DNA from: Manihot esculenta
Lineage: Eukaryota; Streptophyta; Magnoliopsida; Malpighiales; Euphorbiaceae
Direction of reading: 5' to 3'
Assembly: GCF_001659605.2 (NCBI RefSeq)
Contig: NC_035170.2
Location: 13,434,502-13,498,501 of the forward strand
DNA: 64,000 nucleotides
In this document: piece after piece, positions 30,948 to 43,180 of the stretch
Numbering within the stretch: the stretch's first letter is position 1
Layout: every line of letters begins with the position of its first letter
Program-made: the position numbers and the translations under genes
The notes under the pieces: generated by a model
What the model saw: the letters and a program-made list of their open reading frames with translations, nothing else
Told to the model about the DNA's origin: nothing
Database searches by the model: none

Positions 30948-33900
30948 TCAAAATAGATATGGATACTGCTGGAGCATCGACTTCCGTGTCTCCCAGGTGC
31001 ACTCTTCGAGATTATGGTGGTTCCACAGAACTTTCACCATCGGAATTTCCTTGTTCCTTAACTGCCTGATCTGCGTGTCTAGAATCCGTACTGGCTGCTC
31101 TACATAGGTGAGATCTCTAAAAATCTCCATATCAGGCTCACTCAAAACCTGATTCGGATCTGACACAAACTGCCATAGCATAGAAACATGAAATACCGAG
31201 TGAATTCTCTCCATAGAAGCAGGTAAATTCAGCTTATACGACACATTTTCGATCCTCTGTAAGATCTCAAAGGGTCCAATGTATCGTGGAGCTAACTTAC
31301 CCTTTCTTCCAAAACGAACCACTCCTTTCATTGGAGACACCTTCAGCTATACCATACTACCCTCCTGAAACTCTATTTGCTTTCTGCATACGTCTGCATA
31401 GCTTTTCTGTCGACTCTGAGCTGTTCTGATCCTCTCTCTGATCATAGGTACTGTTTTACTGGTAATTTCTACTAACTCTGGCCCTGCAAGAGCTTTCTCT
31501 CCTACCTCTTCCCAGCAAACAGGTGATCTGCACTTCCTCCCATACAACGCTTCATAAGGAGCCATCCCGATGCTAGCATGATGGCTGTTTGTAACACCCA
31601 AAAACAAAATATATATATAAACATAAAGAAATAAATAATAAATAAAAAGAATAAGAATAAAAAAAAGAAAAGAAAAAGAGAAGAGAAAGCAGTGCTAAAA
31701 TCCAATCTCGTGCCCATCGCACTCTGCAGACTCCGCCAAAATCTGGAGGTGAACTGAGGTCCTCTGTCTGAAACTATAGACACTGGCACTCCATGTAGTC
31801 TCACTATCTCATCTAGATAAACCTGTGCCAACTTATCCACAGAATAGTTACTCCTAACTGGAATGAAATGAGCAGATTTCGTGCGTCTGTCCACAATCAC
31901 CCATATGGAGTCTATCCTGTTGGATGCTGCCGGTAAGCCCACTACGAAATCCATAGCTATGTTTTCCCATTTCCATTCTGGAATTAGCAGTGGGTTAAGC
32001 ATTCCAGCTGGCTTCTGATGTTCTAGTTTCACCCTCTGACAAACCTCACAGGCTGTCACGAACTGCGCCACTTCTTTCTTCATGGCTGGCCACCAATATA
32101 CCCTCTTCAGATCCTGATACATCTTGGTGGCTCCTGGGTGAACACTATACTTCGCATTATGAGCTTCCCTCATAATGTCTTCCTTCAGACTGCTACTAGC
32201 TGGTACACAAAGGCGACTCCCATAGCGAAGGATCCCTTTGCTATCAAATCTGAACTCTGCACTGGTGCCTGACTGAACAGTCCTGGCAATTTTCATCAAT
32301 TCAGGGTCCTCATGCTGTTTCTGAGCTATCTGCTCCAGAAACACAGGTGTCACTCTCATCTGTGCTATCAACGCACCTGTACCAGACAATTCTAACTGTA
32401 ACCCTTCCTCTATGAGCTTATAAAGCTCCATCACTACTGGTCTCCGCTCTGCTGCTATATGGGATAAACTGCCTAGTGACTTCCGGCTTAGGGCGTCTGC
32501 CACTACATTCGCCTTACCCTGATGATACTGGATCTTACAATCATAATCACTGAGCAATTCTACCCATCTTCTCTGCCTCAAATTCAGTTCTCTCTGGCTC
32601 AAGATGTACTGTAAACTCTTGTGATCAGTGAAGATCTCGCATTTAACCCCATAGAGGTAATGCCTCCACATCTTGAGTGCAAAGATAACTGTTGCCATCT
32701 CAAGGTCATGGGTGGGGTAATTCAACTCGTGCTTCTTCAACTGTCTAGAAGCATAAGCAATCACCCTATCCTGCTGCATCAAAACACAACCCAATCCCAC
32801 TCGAGACGCATCACAGAACACTGTGAAATCCTCGTTACTAACAGGCAGAGCTAGCACTGGTGCTGATGTCAATCTCCTTTTGAGCTCCTCAAAGCTCTCT
32901 TCACACTGGTCTGACCAGACAAACTTCTGGTTCTTCTGAGTCAGTTTGGTCATAGGAGCAGCTATCTTCGAGAAGTCCTGAACGAACCTCCTGTAGTAAC
33001 CTGCCAGTCCCAAAAAGCTTTTAATCTCAGTCACTGTAGTGGGTCTGGGCTAGTTAGCTACAGCCTCTATCTTCTTGGAGTCTACCTCAATCCCTTCTGC
33101 TGATACCACGTGTCCCAAGAAGGAAATGCTCCTCAACCAAAACTCACACTTAGAGAACTTGGCATACAAACTATGCTCTCTCAGTGTCTGCAGAACTATC
33201 CTCAGATGCTGGGCATGCTCCTCTGCATCTCTGGAATATACTAAGATATCATCGATAAAAACAATAACAAAGTGATCCAGAAACTCGCTGAAAACTCTGT
33301 TCATGAGATCCATGAATGCTGCAGGGGCGTTAGTCAACCAGAACGGCATCACTAAGAACTCATAATGCCCATATCTGGTCCTGAAAGCTGTCTTTGGCAC
33401 ATCTGCCTCTCTGACTCTCAACTGATGATACCCGGATCGCAGATCTATTTTAGAGAAACAACCTGCTCCAGCTAGCTGGTCGAATAGATCATCAATCCTA
33501 GGTAGAGGATACCTGTTCTTGGTAGTGACCTTGTTCAACTGTCTGTAGTCGATACAAAGTCTGAGGGATCCATCCTTCTTTCTGACAAAGAACACTGGAG
33601 CACCCTAAGGTGAGGTACTAGGGCGGATGAAACCCTTATCTACCAACTCATGCAACTGCTTTTTCAACTCTTGTAATTCTGCTAGTGCCATCCTGTAGGG
33701 AGGAATAGAGATAGGTCTGGTATCATGCAGCAATTCAATTTCAAACTCTATCTCCCTATCAGGTGGTAGTCCTGGTAAGTTGTCTGGGAACACATCTGGA
33801 AACTCTCGGACTACTGGTACTGTGGCTGGTTCCCTAACCTGACTATCTAGCTCCTTCACATGAGCTAGAAACCCCTGACAACCCCTCCTAAGCAAACGAC

Positions 33901-35845
33901 GAGCCTAAAGGGCTGAAATCAAACCTCTGGGTATACCTCTCCTGTCTCCTCTGAAGACACACTCTGACCCATCCTGGTCTCTGAGACTCACTACCTTCTC
34001 TCTATAGTCCAAGGTCGCACTATATGCAGATAACTAATCCATCCCTAGAATGACATCAAAATCTGTCAAGTCTAGAACCACAAGGTTAGCTGGAAGGTAT
34101 CTACCCTCTATGAACACTGGACTGAAACGACAGACTGACGCTGCCACTGATGGGTCACACTTGGGTCCACTGACCCAGAGAGGATACTCTAACTCAGAAG
34201 TCATCAAACCCAACCTCTCTATGGCTCTCGATGCAACAAAGGAATGAGAAGCACCGGGGTCCATCAAAGCATACACATCTGAACACCCTATGATGAGATT
34301 ACCTGACACCACTGTGTTCGACGTGTTCCCCTCCTCCTGTGTCACAGTGAAAATCCGTGCTGGGGCTACCGGATTTTCAGCTCGGGAACCTGCTGCTGAA
34401 GTAGAGGCTGCCCCTCTCCCTCTACCTCTGCCACTACTCTGAGGTACGGCTGGAGCTGCTGGCTGTACTACACTGCCTGAACTCATCTGCTGGGATGGTG
34501 CAAAAGTCACCTGAGGACAATCCTGAGCAAAATGCCCTTCCTGTCCACACCTATAACAAGCTGAAGATCCCAACTGACAAGCTCCCTTGTGTGGTCTCCC
34601 ACATCTTCTACATACTGAACTGCTTGCGCCAGAGCTTGCGCCACTACCTATTCCCAGACCAGACTTGACTTTATTCCAGAACTTAGTCTTTGTTCCTTTT
34701 GCTTTTTCCCATCTTTTGCTACCTGACGTTGCTGCACTGGGGGCCTTAGAACCCGAAGCCTGTGCCCTTGACTGTCTCTGAATATTGGCACTTGCTTCCA
34801 TCTTCCTGGCTGCATCCACTATAGAGTGGAAACTCTCCTTTTCTGCTGGAAGAATCAAGGAAGAATACCTGAGATACAATCTCATAGTATATCTCCTTGC
34901 CTTCTTTTGATCAGTATCATAGGCTTGACCCACATACTGAAGCAAATCCAGGAACTTATCTATAAACTCGTCAACACTCATCTCGTCTGTCTGTCGCAAC
35001 TGCTCAAATTCGATGACTTTCATCTCCCTGGAGCTATCAGGAAAAGCCCACCCTGCAAACTCATTGGCGAACTCTCCTCATGACATACTGTCCACCCTGG
35101 GCTCCATATAATTCTTGAACCATTCTCGAGCTTTCTTACACTTAAGTGTAAACCCTGCCATCTCAATGGCTTTACTATTATCTGCTCCCAACTCACTAGT
35201 TATCATCCTAACTGATCTGAGGTATTCAAAGGGATCATCTCCTGGATTGAACTTAGGAGCATCCAATTTCAAGTACTCTGTCATTTGCACCTTACCTCCA
35301 GATGAGCTAGGTTGATGTCTGTCAACAATAGGGACTACTGGTTCTGGTTGTGGTGGTGGAGGTACTGGTTCATTTAGCTCTGGGTGTGCTGCACTTGGAT
35401 GGGTAGGGGAAGGTGGATACATAGGATATGGTGGATAATAATGAGGATAAGGCATATGTGGCATGTAAGTAGGATATGGGACAAAACTAGAGTACTCCGA
35501 CATACCTCCCATCGGATACCCTGGGTCCTGAGGAAAGGATGGATAGTCAAAACCTGAGGCCTGAGCGCCTCCATGCGACTCTCCCATACCTTCTTCAGAT
35601 CTGCCTACACTCATGCTTTCATCTATAGACTGGTCAATCTCCATAGCCTCCCTCACTTCCTCTGATCTTCCTCCTCTAACTGTACCTCTTCTGCTCTCGT
35701 CTACAGACCTTCTAGGGTCTATTGACGTACCTTCCCTGCTAGATCTCTGAGATCTTGCCCTTGGCAATGCAGGAGGACGAGCAGCTGTTCTCTCACTATC
35801 TGGTGGGACTCCAGTCAATCGAGCTGATCGACGAGTTCCTTGCAT
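30948..35845 (-). pseudogene. Gypsy gag-pol, broken by six stops and an integrase replacement
   Basis: One frame runs from the ATG at 35845 (MQGTRRSARLTG) to about 31690. Order: a Pro/Tyr-rich Gag N-terminus, a retrotrans_gag domain (FEYLRSVRMI ... MSVDEFIDKFLDL), and a zinc knuckle CYRCGQEGHFAQDC. Then come PR (ALMDPGASHSFV ... DVILGMD), RT with FIDDILVYS, RNase H (FTVFCDASRVGLG, FTDHKSLQYI) and the INT zinc region (HPGATKMY ... CEVCQR). Stops are at 35078, 34034, 33905, 33605, 33050 and 31347. Comparison with the second element at 43181-45416 or with family consensus suggests Trp or Gln codons at these places. Around 31600-31690 the INT segment with the catalytic Glu is missing. The chromodomain-like end is at 31340-30948 in another frame. 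Confidence 0.95.
31600..31690. other. Filler DNA replacing part of the integrase
   Basis: About 90 bp of purine/AT-rich simple sequence (AATAAATAAAAAGAATAAG-like) lies between sequence coding GTRLDFSTAF and sequence coding NSHHASIGMAPYEALYG. About 40-50 integrase residues that should lie here, including the third catalytic acid, are absent. It looks like a deletion repaired with nontemplated or copied low-complexity DNA. Confidence 0.8.
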
Positions 35846-36057
35846 TTTAACTCTGGAAAACAACACATAACATAGCATATCAGCATATATTTCACTCACA
35901 CATCGCAATAATGCACATGCATATCATGGCATTTCATAGCATCACATAGACAGGACGCAACATCCTATCCTAGTGGACATGTTTCCCTATTGTGCTTGAC
36001 TTCCTCTAACCTCTATGAGCCCGACACTCTCTCTATAGGTCCGATCATATGAACCTA

Positions 36058-36071
36058 GGGCTCTGATACCA
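36058..36071 (-). promoter_or_regulatory. Primer binding site of the Gypsy element
   Basis: The minus strand reads TGGTATCAGAGCCC, three bases (GAT) after the 5' LTR. It is complementary to initiator tRNA-Met. Confidence 0.88.
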
Positions 36072-36074
36072 ATC

Positions 36075-38340
36075 TGTAATGACCCCAAAATGGACCGTCA
36101 CCGGCGCTATGATTCAGGTCGGCTTAAGGCCGCCAGAACCCGTAGCAAGCCTGCTATACTCTCTGTGTACCTGTAAATCTCATACATGATCATACATTTT
36201 CTGTGAAAATAAAAACTCTTTTCTGAACCAAGGCTTAACCTGTGCATGCACTATCTCTGTACTCTGTACTCTGTACTCTGTACCCCTGATTAGAGCTTGC
36301 TCTAGATGGGTTAACTCATACCTGTTAAGCCTGGTTTTTCACATACTCTGTAAAACATATACATATACAGATCATGTACATAACACAAGATTTACAACAC
36401 CAAATAACTAAGTCAAGCACAACTTGCACTGTATACACAACTAGTACATTTCTTTAATATTACATGTCCACTCTAAGCTATTACAAATCTCTTTACTCTT
36501 TCTGTACTCTGCTGATCTTTCCCTGTACACTGTACACTGAACCTACAAAACTGGGATTAAGGGAGTGGGATGAGCTCTATAGCCCAGTGAGTAGAATAGT
36601 AAAACAGGTCATTAAAACATGATCTTATGGAATGCATCATATCACAGACAATTCACATCAAGGGTAAACCTGTCACCACATAGTTTCAGTAACTGTTCCG
36701 TGCCAGACCATAGACTGTGGTCCTGGTCTTCCTGTACTGTATATGTATATGTGTATATAACACCTGTACTTACCATTTGCCAGGGCGTAGACTGGGCACC
36801 TGGTCTTTACTATACCTGCCAGGCCGTAGAATGGGGTCCTGGACTTTCCTATACTTGCCAGGCCGTAGAATGGGGTCCTGGACTTCCTGTCTGGTACTAT
36901 TGGATCATTCAGCATTCACCCACAACAACAAATAACTATGCAATGCAACATATTCGTGGATTCTAATGCAAACTACTTACTGTATATTCATGATGCATGA
37001 ATGATGCTAAAAGCATTTCATTTCTCAATTAAAAGATTAAGTTTAGTTCCACTCACCTCTGGCTATCTGGACTGACTCTGCAGGCTCTGGAAACGCTGGA
37101 GCAGTACTCACTGCTGCTCTCTCTGGTTCCTCTGGTCTGTGCCTACACAGATGGACTCAAATGAGGGACCAAACTAGCTTATGAATAACTCTATTAGACT
37201 CCCCAAGAATCCCCATAAACTTACTCAAACATCCATGTAAAACATGCAAAGGAAGGCTGGACAGAATACTTTCGGCGGCAGGTTCGGCGGCCGAAAGTCC
37301 TCTCCAGAGCTGAAACTCATGCACCTTCGGCGGCCGAATCTCAACTTTCGGTAGCCGAACCCTTTCGGGGGCAAGTTTTGGGGGCTGAAAGGCACTCCAG
37401 AGACGAAAGTCTCTAACCTTCGGCGGCACCTTCGGCGGCCGAAACTCCCCTCCAGAGCCGAAAGTCCAAAGGCTTGGGGGCAAGCTTAGGCAACCGAAGC
37501 CACCTCCTCAGCACGTTCGGCGGCCGAACCTTTCTTCGGCGACCGAAGCTGGGTTCATCAGCAAGGCAGAACCTTGCTCTGCCTCATACCAAAATGCACC
37601 AAACTCTCCCAAACTCAACCACCTCACTTCCTTAACATGCATACACCTAAGCATATGCTCAAAGGGGTCAGAAACTACCTAAAAACCCCAACAACACAAA
37701 CATATAACACATAAACATGCTTTTCTCACAAAATCATCAAAACCTCTCTTTTTACCCTATTCATGCAACTCTCTCCCAAAACCTCATAAAACCTGTATAA
37801 ATCATGAAAACAAGCTCAGGATCTTCCCTTACCTCTTGAAACCAAGAAGATGAACGATCCTAACGTGGAGTTTTGGAGCAACTCTCCTTTAAACTCTCCA
37901 AACTTCACAACTTTGTGTGTTTAGCTCAAAACCTTCAAAATCCATAAAAATCAATCAAACCTTTGCATGATTTGATGAAACCATGAAGAAAACTTAAGAA
38001 GGACAGGGTCTCACCTCAGAAAGTGAAAGAAAACGGCAAGAGTTATCCTTTCAACCGATTGAGGGCCTTTTATAGGTGGCTGGCCAGACCACCTTCGGCG
38101 GCCACACGTGAAACCGAAAGCCATGCATGTTTGGCGGCCGAATGTCACCTTTGGCGGCCGAACCTGGCTTTTCTGCCTTGGTTCTTTTCTTTCAAAAACT
38201 CTTTTCATTTTAACTTGAAAACATTAAAACATACAATATGACTTTAGAAAAACATAAATCTTACCCTTCTACAGATTCCAACATCCTAAATTCTATCGAA
38301 CGACAAGAATTCTGATGCCGGACTCTAGCCGGGTATTACA
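36075..38340 (-). repeat. Gypsy 5' LTR (2266 bp)
   Basis: Near-identical to 28592-30864. Carries the same TATA box (about 38070-38080), GCCGCC palindromes (37268-37560, 38090-38165) and hairpin array (about 36700-36890). Most differences from the 3' LTR are transitions, several at CG sites inside the palindromes. Confidence 0.93.
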
Positions 38341-38345
38341 CATTT

Positions 38346-39060
38346 ACTGGTAGTAAGGATGAGGATTGGACATGGGATAAAGTGAAGAGTAGGGAGTTTG
38401 ATTCTGATAATAGCAGTGATAGTGAATCAGCCAATGAAACAGGGATGATAAGGACTTGCTTGAAAATGACAGTGATGCTTTATCCGACATAATAACAAAC
38501 TCTTCTTTGGGAATGCCTGATGAATAATTATATGATGAGGCAAGCAGTATTGGTAAAAGAAAAAAAAGTTCATGATCCTTTTAAGGGAATGTATGGAAAA
38601 GAGTTTAAACCTGATGTTAGGGGATATAGTATTTAAACTTAGTTAAGTTTTTCTTGTTGTGAAATCCATTAGGGACAGTTTGAGAGATTATGCTATCAAA
38701 AGTGATACGAATTCAATAGGACAGACTTATAACAATAGTTTGAAATAACCTTACATCATTCAAATGAGTCTAAAAGGAGTTCAAAATCATATTTAGGGTG
38801 TACTTCAATTTATATAGTATAAATTTGGTGCAACACTTGCAATTATGTATTTAAGGAGTGTAATCAAGTTTACGGGTCAAAACTACACAAAAGAAAGTCT
38901 AAAGTGAAGATGAAGGAAGATTTTTATGAAAATTCAAATCCATTGGGCCTAATTAAAAGGTGTACATGTTCATCAAACCAAGTGGGCAGATTTGAAGAAA
39001 CTATATAATGCATGTGCAACTTAAGAAGTATGTGTAAGGCATATGCACAACTCATGGACA
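38346..39060 (+). pseudogene. Decayed gene, probably MuDR-type transposase, downstream part
   Basis: Continues the relic at 27470-28591 once the Gypsy element is removed. Frame pieces include FTGSKDEDWTWDKVKS, an acidic FDSDNSSDSESANE stretch, and VVKSIRDSLRDYAIKSDTN. The last resembles the start of the MuDR domain in plant MULE transposases. A Cys-rich piece (KRCTCSSNQ) and ADLKKLYNACAT follow. Many stops; no catalytic DDE region was recognised. Confidence 0.45.
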
Positions 39061-39644
39061 ACTTTAAGGGACATGTTATATATGTTATTTGGGGCTTAAT
39101 GATATATTTTGTAAGCTCACTTATTTAGGTTAAGCTTATACTATCTTATTTATTTTAATATTACTAGTTTAGTTGTTTAGGCCTAATTTTTGGTATTACT
39201 GTGTCGCTCCGTTACTATAGATTTAATTCGGCCAGCCTTGTTTAGCACTTTAGGATTTAATTTATTTTTAATATTTTAGGATTAGGTTTAGTTTTCTCTG
39301 TATAAACTCTAATCGTCCTTTGCATGGGAGACTTTTAATTAAAATTTAGAATTATTCATACTATTTGCATACCTTTGTTATTATGAAAGTATGAGATTGT
39401 ATTTTTTTTAAATTGCATTAAAAATTAAGATAAAATTTTCAATTCATTTACAATCGTTTATCTTATTTCCTAATCTTCAATTATTGATGTTTTTATTTAT
39501 CTTATAAATTCATTTTACAACAAAAGTTTGGGATATATATAAATATGACAAGTTATTCAAATAATGAGTTTTTGAAGTTGATAAAAAATATTAGATAATA
39601 TGTGATATTATAATGTGATAATATTTAAATTATATCCTTTCCGT
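39061..39644. other. AT-rich intergenic DNA
   Basis: Nothing recognised. A slightly GC-richer section at about 39190-39310 has no ORF of note. Confidence 0.35.
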
Positions 39645-39852
39645 ATTATAAGTTTTGTCTATTTTATCTTTTTAAAAGATAATTTTTTTATTAACTTTTT
39701 AATTATATTCCTGTTAAAAATATTAAATTTTATTAAATATTAAAAAATATTTAGTAAAAATAAAATAAATTAAATAGAATTATAATAATTAATTTATATA
39801 TTAATGTAGTGTAAAAAATAAAAAATGATAAAAATTATAATACGGAAGAAGT
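39645..39852. mobile_element. Stowaway-like MITE, best preserved copy
   Basis: The left end TCCTTTCCGTATTATAA and inverted right end ACTTCTTCCGTATTATAA form terminal inverted repeats. TA dinucleotides flank the element. It is about 205 bp, AT-rich and noncoding. Related copies: 6575-6775, 12845-13085 and a partial one at about 52440-52580. Confidence 0.75.
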
Positions 39853-41130
39853 ATATATTTTCAATGAATTTGGACTTGGTATTTATAGATTATTTTCGGA
39901 TGTTTTAATGATTAGACCTTATTTTAATAAGGATCATCTAGGCACATGTTTGGTATAAAATATATTTTAAAAAATACCTTTTTATTTTTTGATGTTTAAA
40001 AAATTAATTAATTAAAAATATGTTTCGACTAAAATAATAATTTTTAAATTTTTTTTTAAAAAATAGAATTTTATTTTATTCATTTTAACAATTTTATTAA
40101 TACTATTATATATAAATTTATTAATAATTTTTATTTTTAAATTAAGACTAAATAATATAAAATAAATTATTTTATTAAAAAATATTTTTCTTAATTTTTT
40201 TTTAAAAAAATTACTATTATATTCATTACTTTCTATATTGTAATTACATATATGTTCCTCTTATTATATCATTTGTATAATTACGTTTATTGCTTTCTCT
40301 AATATAATTACTTATTACGCTTTACATTTTTTGTAATGCATTATTTATTTAATGAGTTATAGAAATTGATTAAGCAATTTACCTTTTAGATATAGATAAA
40401 TTCTCTTTGGATGATTAAAATGTTTCCTATTTCTAAAAAAATGATTGATGGATGAGATTTAATTATTACAAATAATGAATTTTAAATTTATTTATATAAA
40501 TAATATAAGATGGAGAAGTTTTCATACCAATCAATGATTTCATTTAATTAGGTATTAAAAAGAGTATAATAATATATATTATATCTTACAATTTTCTTTT
40601 TTAAAGATAAGTGTAATTAGAGTTTGGCACGAATTTAAATTTGTTTCTATCCAGTTATGAGAAAGTAAGATGTGTTTTTATTTTCAGGTCTGCGAATGAT
40701 GTCACTCATGTTCTAACAATATTTGCTTATTCCGAATCAGGTCAAGAGTTTGAATTCATTCCCTTCTCCTTATATAGTTTCTTTGATCGTTTTGAGTTAA
40801 TGATATTTCTTTTTTTTTTTAAAAAAAAGTCTCGTTGAATGCCATGTGGCATTTGTGTTAAACTCTTATAAGACAAGTCGATCAACATATTCACATGTTA
40901 ATTTGCATAGCAAAGTGAGTTGGTTAGCATTGGGTAACTAACAAATTAAGGGACAGTGCAAATGTGATATTTTAAATGGAAAATCATAATTGGACAATTC
41001 TAGCACACAAGCACAACAATTAAAAGTACAAACATTTAATGAATGGAATACTTATTTCACCGATTCAATAAAACAATATGATAATAATATTATCATAGTA
41101 ACGATTCACACATCATTTATAGATAGGGAA
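39853..41130. other. AT-rich intergenic DNA
   Basis: No gene recognised. A 65-codon ORF at 40641-40838 is Phe/Ser-rich and unsupported. Confidence 0.35.
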
Positions 41131-41420
41131 AACACTTATAAGAGTAGAACATAATATAGAAACTCGATAAACCTACAATGGCCAATTGAGTTTGATTCTC
41201 ATCGGTAGTCAACTATTTGCTCTGATTTCCCTTTAAAAAATTTAAAAATAAAATAGGGTCTGTAAGGAGGGTAAACACTTATAAGAGTAGAATACAATAT
41301 AAAAACTCGATAAACCTACAATGGCCAGTTGAGTCTGATTCTCACCAGTAATCAACTATTCACTATGATTCCCCTTTAAAAAATTTAAGAATAAAATGGA
41401 GTGTGTAAGGAGTATAAATC
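41131..41420. repeat. Tandem duplication, 143-bp unit, two copies
   Basis: The unit starting AACACTTATAAGAGTAGAA at 41131 repeats at 41274. Both contain CTCGATAAACCTACAATGGCC and TTTAAAAAATTTAA. The copies differ at about 10-15% of sites. Confidence 0.85.
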
Positions 41421-41639
41421 AATATATTGAGATGACACACCCCTTAAAACAAATAATTAAAAAGAAATTACAAATAGGTTTTGCGATTTCAAACTTTTAA
41501 AATTTAATATTATGTTTTCTATACGGTTTTTGAAAATTTAGATTTTCGACACTAATACAAGTTAAGTTGATCCAAAGTAACAAGTCAAATACATAAAATA
41601 AAATAAAATAAAATAAAAAAAAAAAAACAAAAAGCTTAA

Positions 41640-42460
41640 TCTGCAATGCTCAATCTAAGAGAAATAGCTTCCTTAAAAATCCTAGCACCTAAAAGAGATC
41701 GGATAGGATCCTAAAGGACTTGACAAAACACGTCGTGTTTGGCAATACATTTTGCAAATAGCTCAATGTTACTAGAACTTCCTGAAGAAGATGCCAACAC
41801 CAATGAAGCACAGAGAAACATAGATCACCAAAGTAGAAGCTCGAAAGTTTCTCAACGAAAAGAACCTCTAAAGAAGATGGCCTTCGAAGGAGGGCTAAAG
41901 TACATGACAATGCATGCAAAAGGCAAGAGATTTTGAGCCAAAAGAATAGAAGTAATGAGTAAAGCTCTTTGATTCTATCGGACTTTGAAAGACTAGGCGT
42001 CTAAAGAGATCACAAGTAGCGTCCCGAGAATTCCACACCACAGCAAATAGAAGACTTGACATTCCAACTCCTGATTATAAACAACAAAGGGAGTACGAGG
42101 AGTCGCATCTACATCAACCAATAAAAACATAACCAATACACTATATGCAAACTATAATAAAAGAAAAAGGAGAAGACAAATTAATGTATCAATAAAATCA
42201 ACAAAACCCTTTATTTATTCATAATATTATTGAGAGTGGAGAGAAACTCATTCTTAGAATAAAAAAATAAATCTTTTTCTATTTAAACGAAATAAAAAAT
42301 AAGCTTTTATAGACGAAAGTCCTCGTAGGCCATTTCAGCCCAGCTAATTTTTCTAGCGCTCCTCAGCCTTACTTGTGGGTCAAGTGAGACTTAGAAGCAA
42401 GCCCCCAGGTGATTCTTTCTAGTCCCTTTCTCACCCACCTTCAACTTATTTGAGACTAGC
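41640..42460. other. Unassigned moderate-GC segment
   Basis: Noticeably less AT-rich than its surroundings. Two short overlapping ORFs on opposite strands (41739-41936 + and 41919-41689 -) show no motif I recognise. 42310-42450 (AGGCCATTTCAGCCCAGC and neighbours) could be an LTR relic. Not identified. Confidence 0.25.
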
Positions 42461-43035
42461 TGAAATTAATATTTAAATAATTTTAAGTATAATTCGAGTC
42501 GTTCTCCTAAGAATGCATAGTTCACTTAATTAATAGGTATTTAATTCGAGATTAATTTTTATTTATATTGCTTTTAAATGAATTTTAAATACTACTGATA
42601 TGATAAAATTAAAAAATAAAAAATAATCCGAATGATTCGATCATGATTGTAGGTTTATTTTTAAATAATTTTAAAATTTCAAAAACATAACCCAATCCAA
42701 ACAGGTAAAATTTAAAAAATTCAGAATTGACTTGCTTCAATTTTTTCAAACACAGATTTGACTTGAATTAAGTTTATTTATATTTTTCGAGTCAAGCTTG
42801 AATTCAGAAATATATTAAAATTAGATAAAAAATGAGAGAGAAAATTTTTAAATTTCAATTTTACCCTCAAATAAAACTCCTTATTTAATTATTAGATATA
42901 GCTATTATTAAAAAATAGTCCCTATATTTTCAGAAATATATTAAAACGTCCTTATCTTTTCTCATATCTATTAAAATGTCCTTATCTTTTCTTATATATA
43001 TTAAAATGTCCTCATTGTTTTTTTCTGTCAACGAA
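42461..43035. repeat. AT-rich DNA with repeated TATTAAAA(C/T)GTCC words
   Basis: 42900-43035 has three direct copies of (A)TATATTAAAA(C/T)GTCCT spaced about 35 bp apart, ending AACGAAATAGTCCC. This resembles the end of a dispersed plant repeat. The rest is AT-rich without genes. Confidence 0.45.
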
Positions 43036-43044
43036 ATAGTCCCT

Positions 43045-43180
43045 TCTCCTCCTCCTCCTTAAAAGGAAGAAAAAGAAGAAGAAAAAGAAGAAGAAGATTA
43101 TGATGATGATAATGAAGGAGAAGAAGAAGAATAAGAAGGAGAAGAAGAAGGAGAAGAAGAAGATGATGATGATGAAAGCT
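43045..43180. repeat. GAA/GAT-rich simple repeat at a transposon breakpoint
   Basis: CTCCTCCTCC, then AAGAAGAAGAA and GATGATGATG blocks. It abuts the truncated end of the second Gypsy element, whose reading frame runs into it as a Ser tract. Confidence 0.85.

Larger units (their letters stand above)
28592..38340 (-). mobile_element. Full-length Gypsy (chromovirus-like) LTR retrotransposon, 9.75 kb, inactive
   Basis: Both LTRs, PBS, gag-pol and polypurine tract are present on the minus strand. A perfect 5-bp duplication CATTT flanks it (28587-28591 and 38341-38345). It sits inside the probable transposase relic. Domain order gag-zinc knuckle-PR-RT-RNase H-INT is Gypsy. The INT C-terminus has a chromodomain-like end ([14 protein letters not shown]), which points to a Tekay/Del-type chromovirus. 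The LTRs differ by about 50 substitutions in 2.27 kb by eye (near 2%) plus one 7-bp unit, so the insertion is fairly recent. Six stops and an INT replacement make it inactive. Confidence 0.95.

Noticed and set aside
31502..31700. Hydrophobic Phe/Leu-rich tail on the integrase ORF, resembling a membrane segment
   Set aside because: It is the AT/purine filler read in the integrase frame, not a true transmembrane domain.
41689..41936. Opposite-strand small ORFs
   Set aside because: No recognisable motif on either strand; kept only as an unassigned segment.
43098..43180. Poly-Ser extension of the Gypsy frame
   Set aside because: It is translation of the GAA/GAT simple repeat at the truncation point, not a protein domain.
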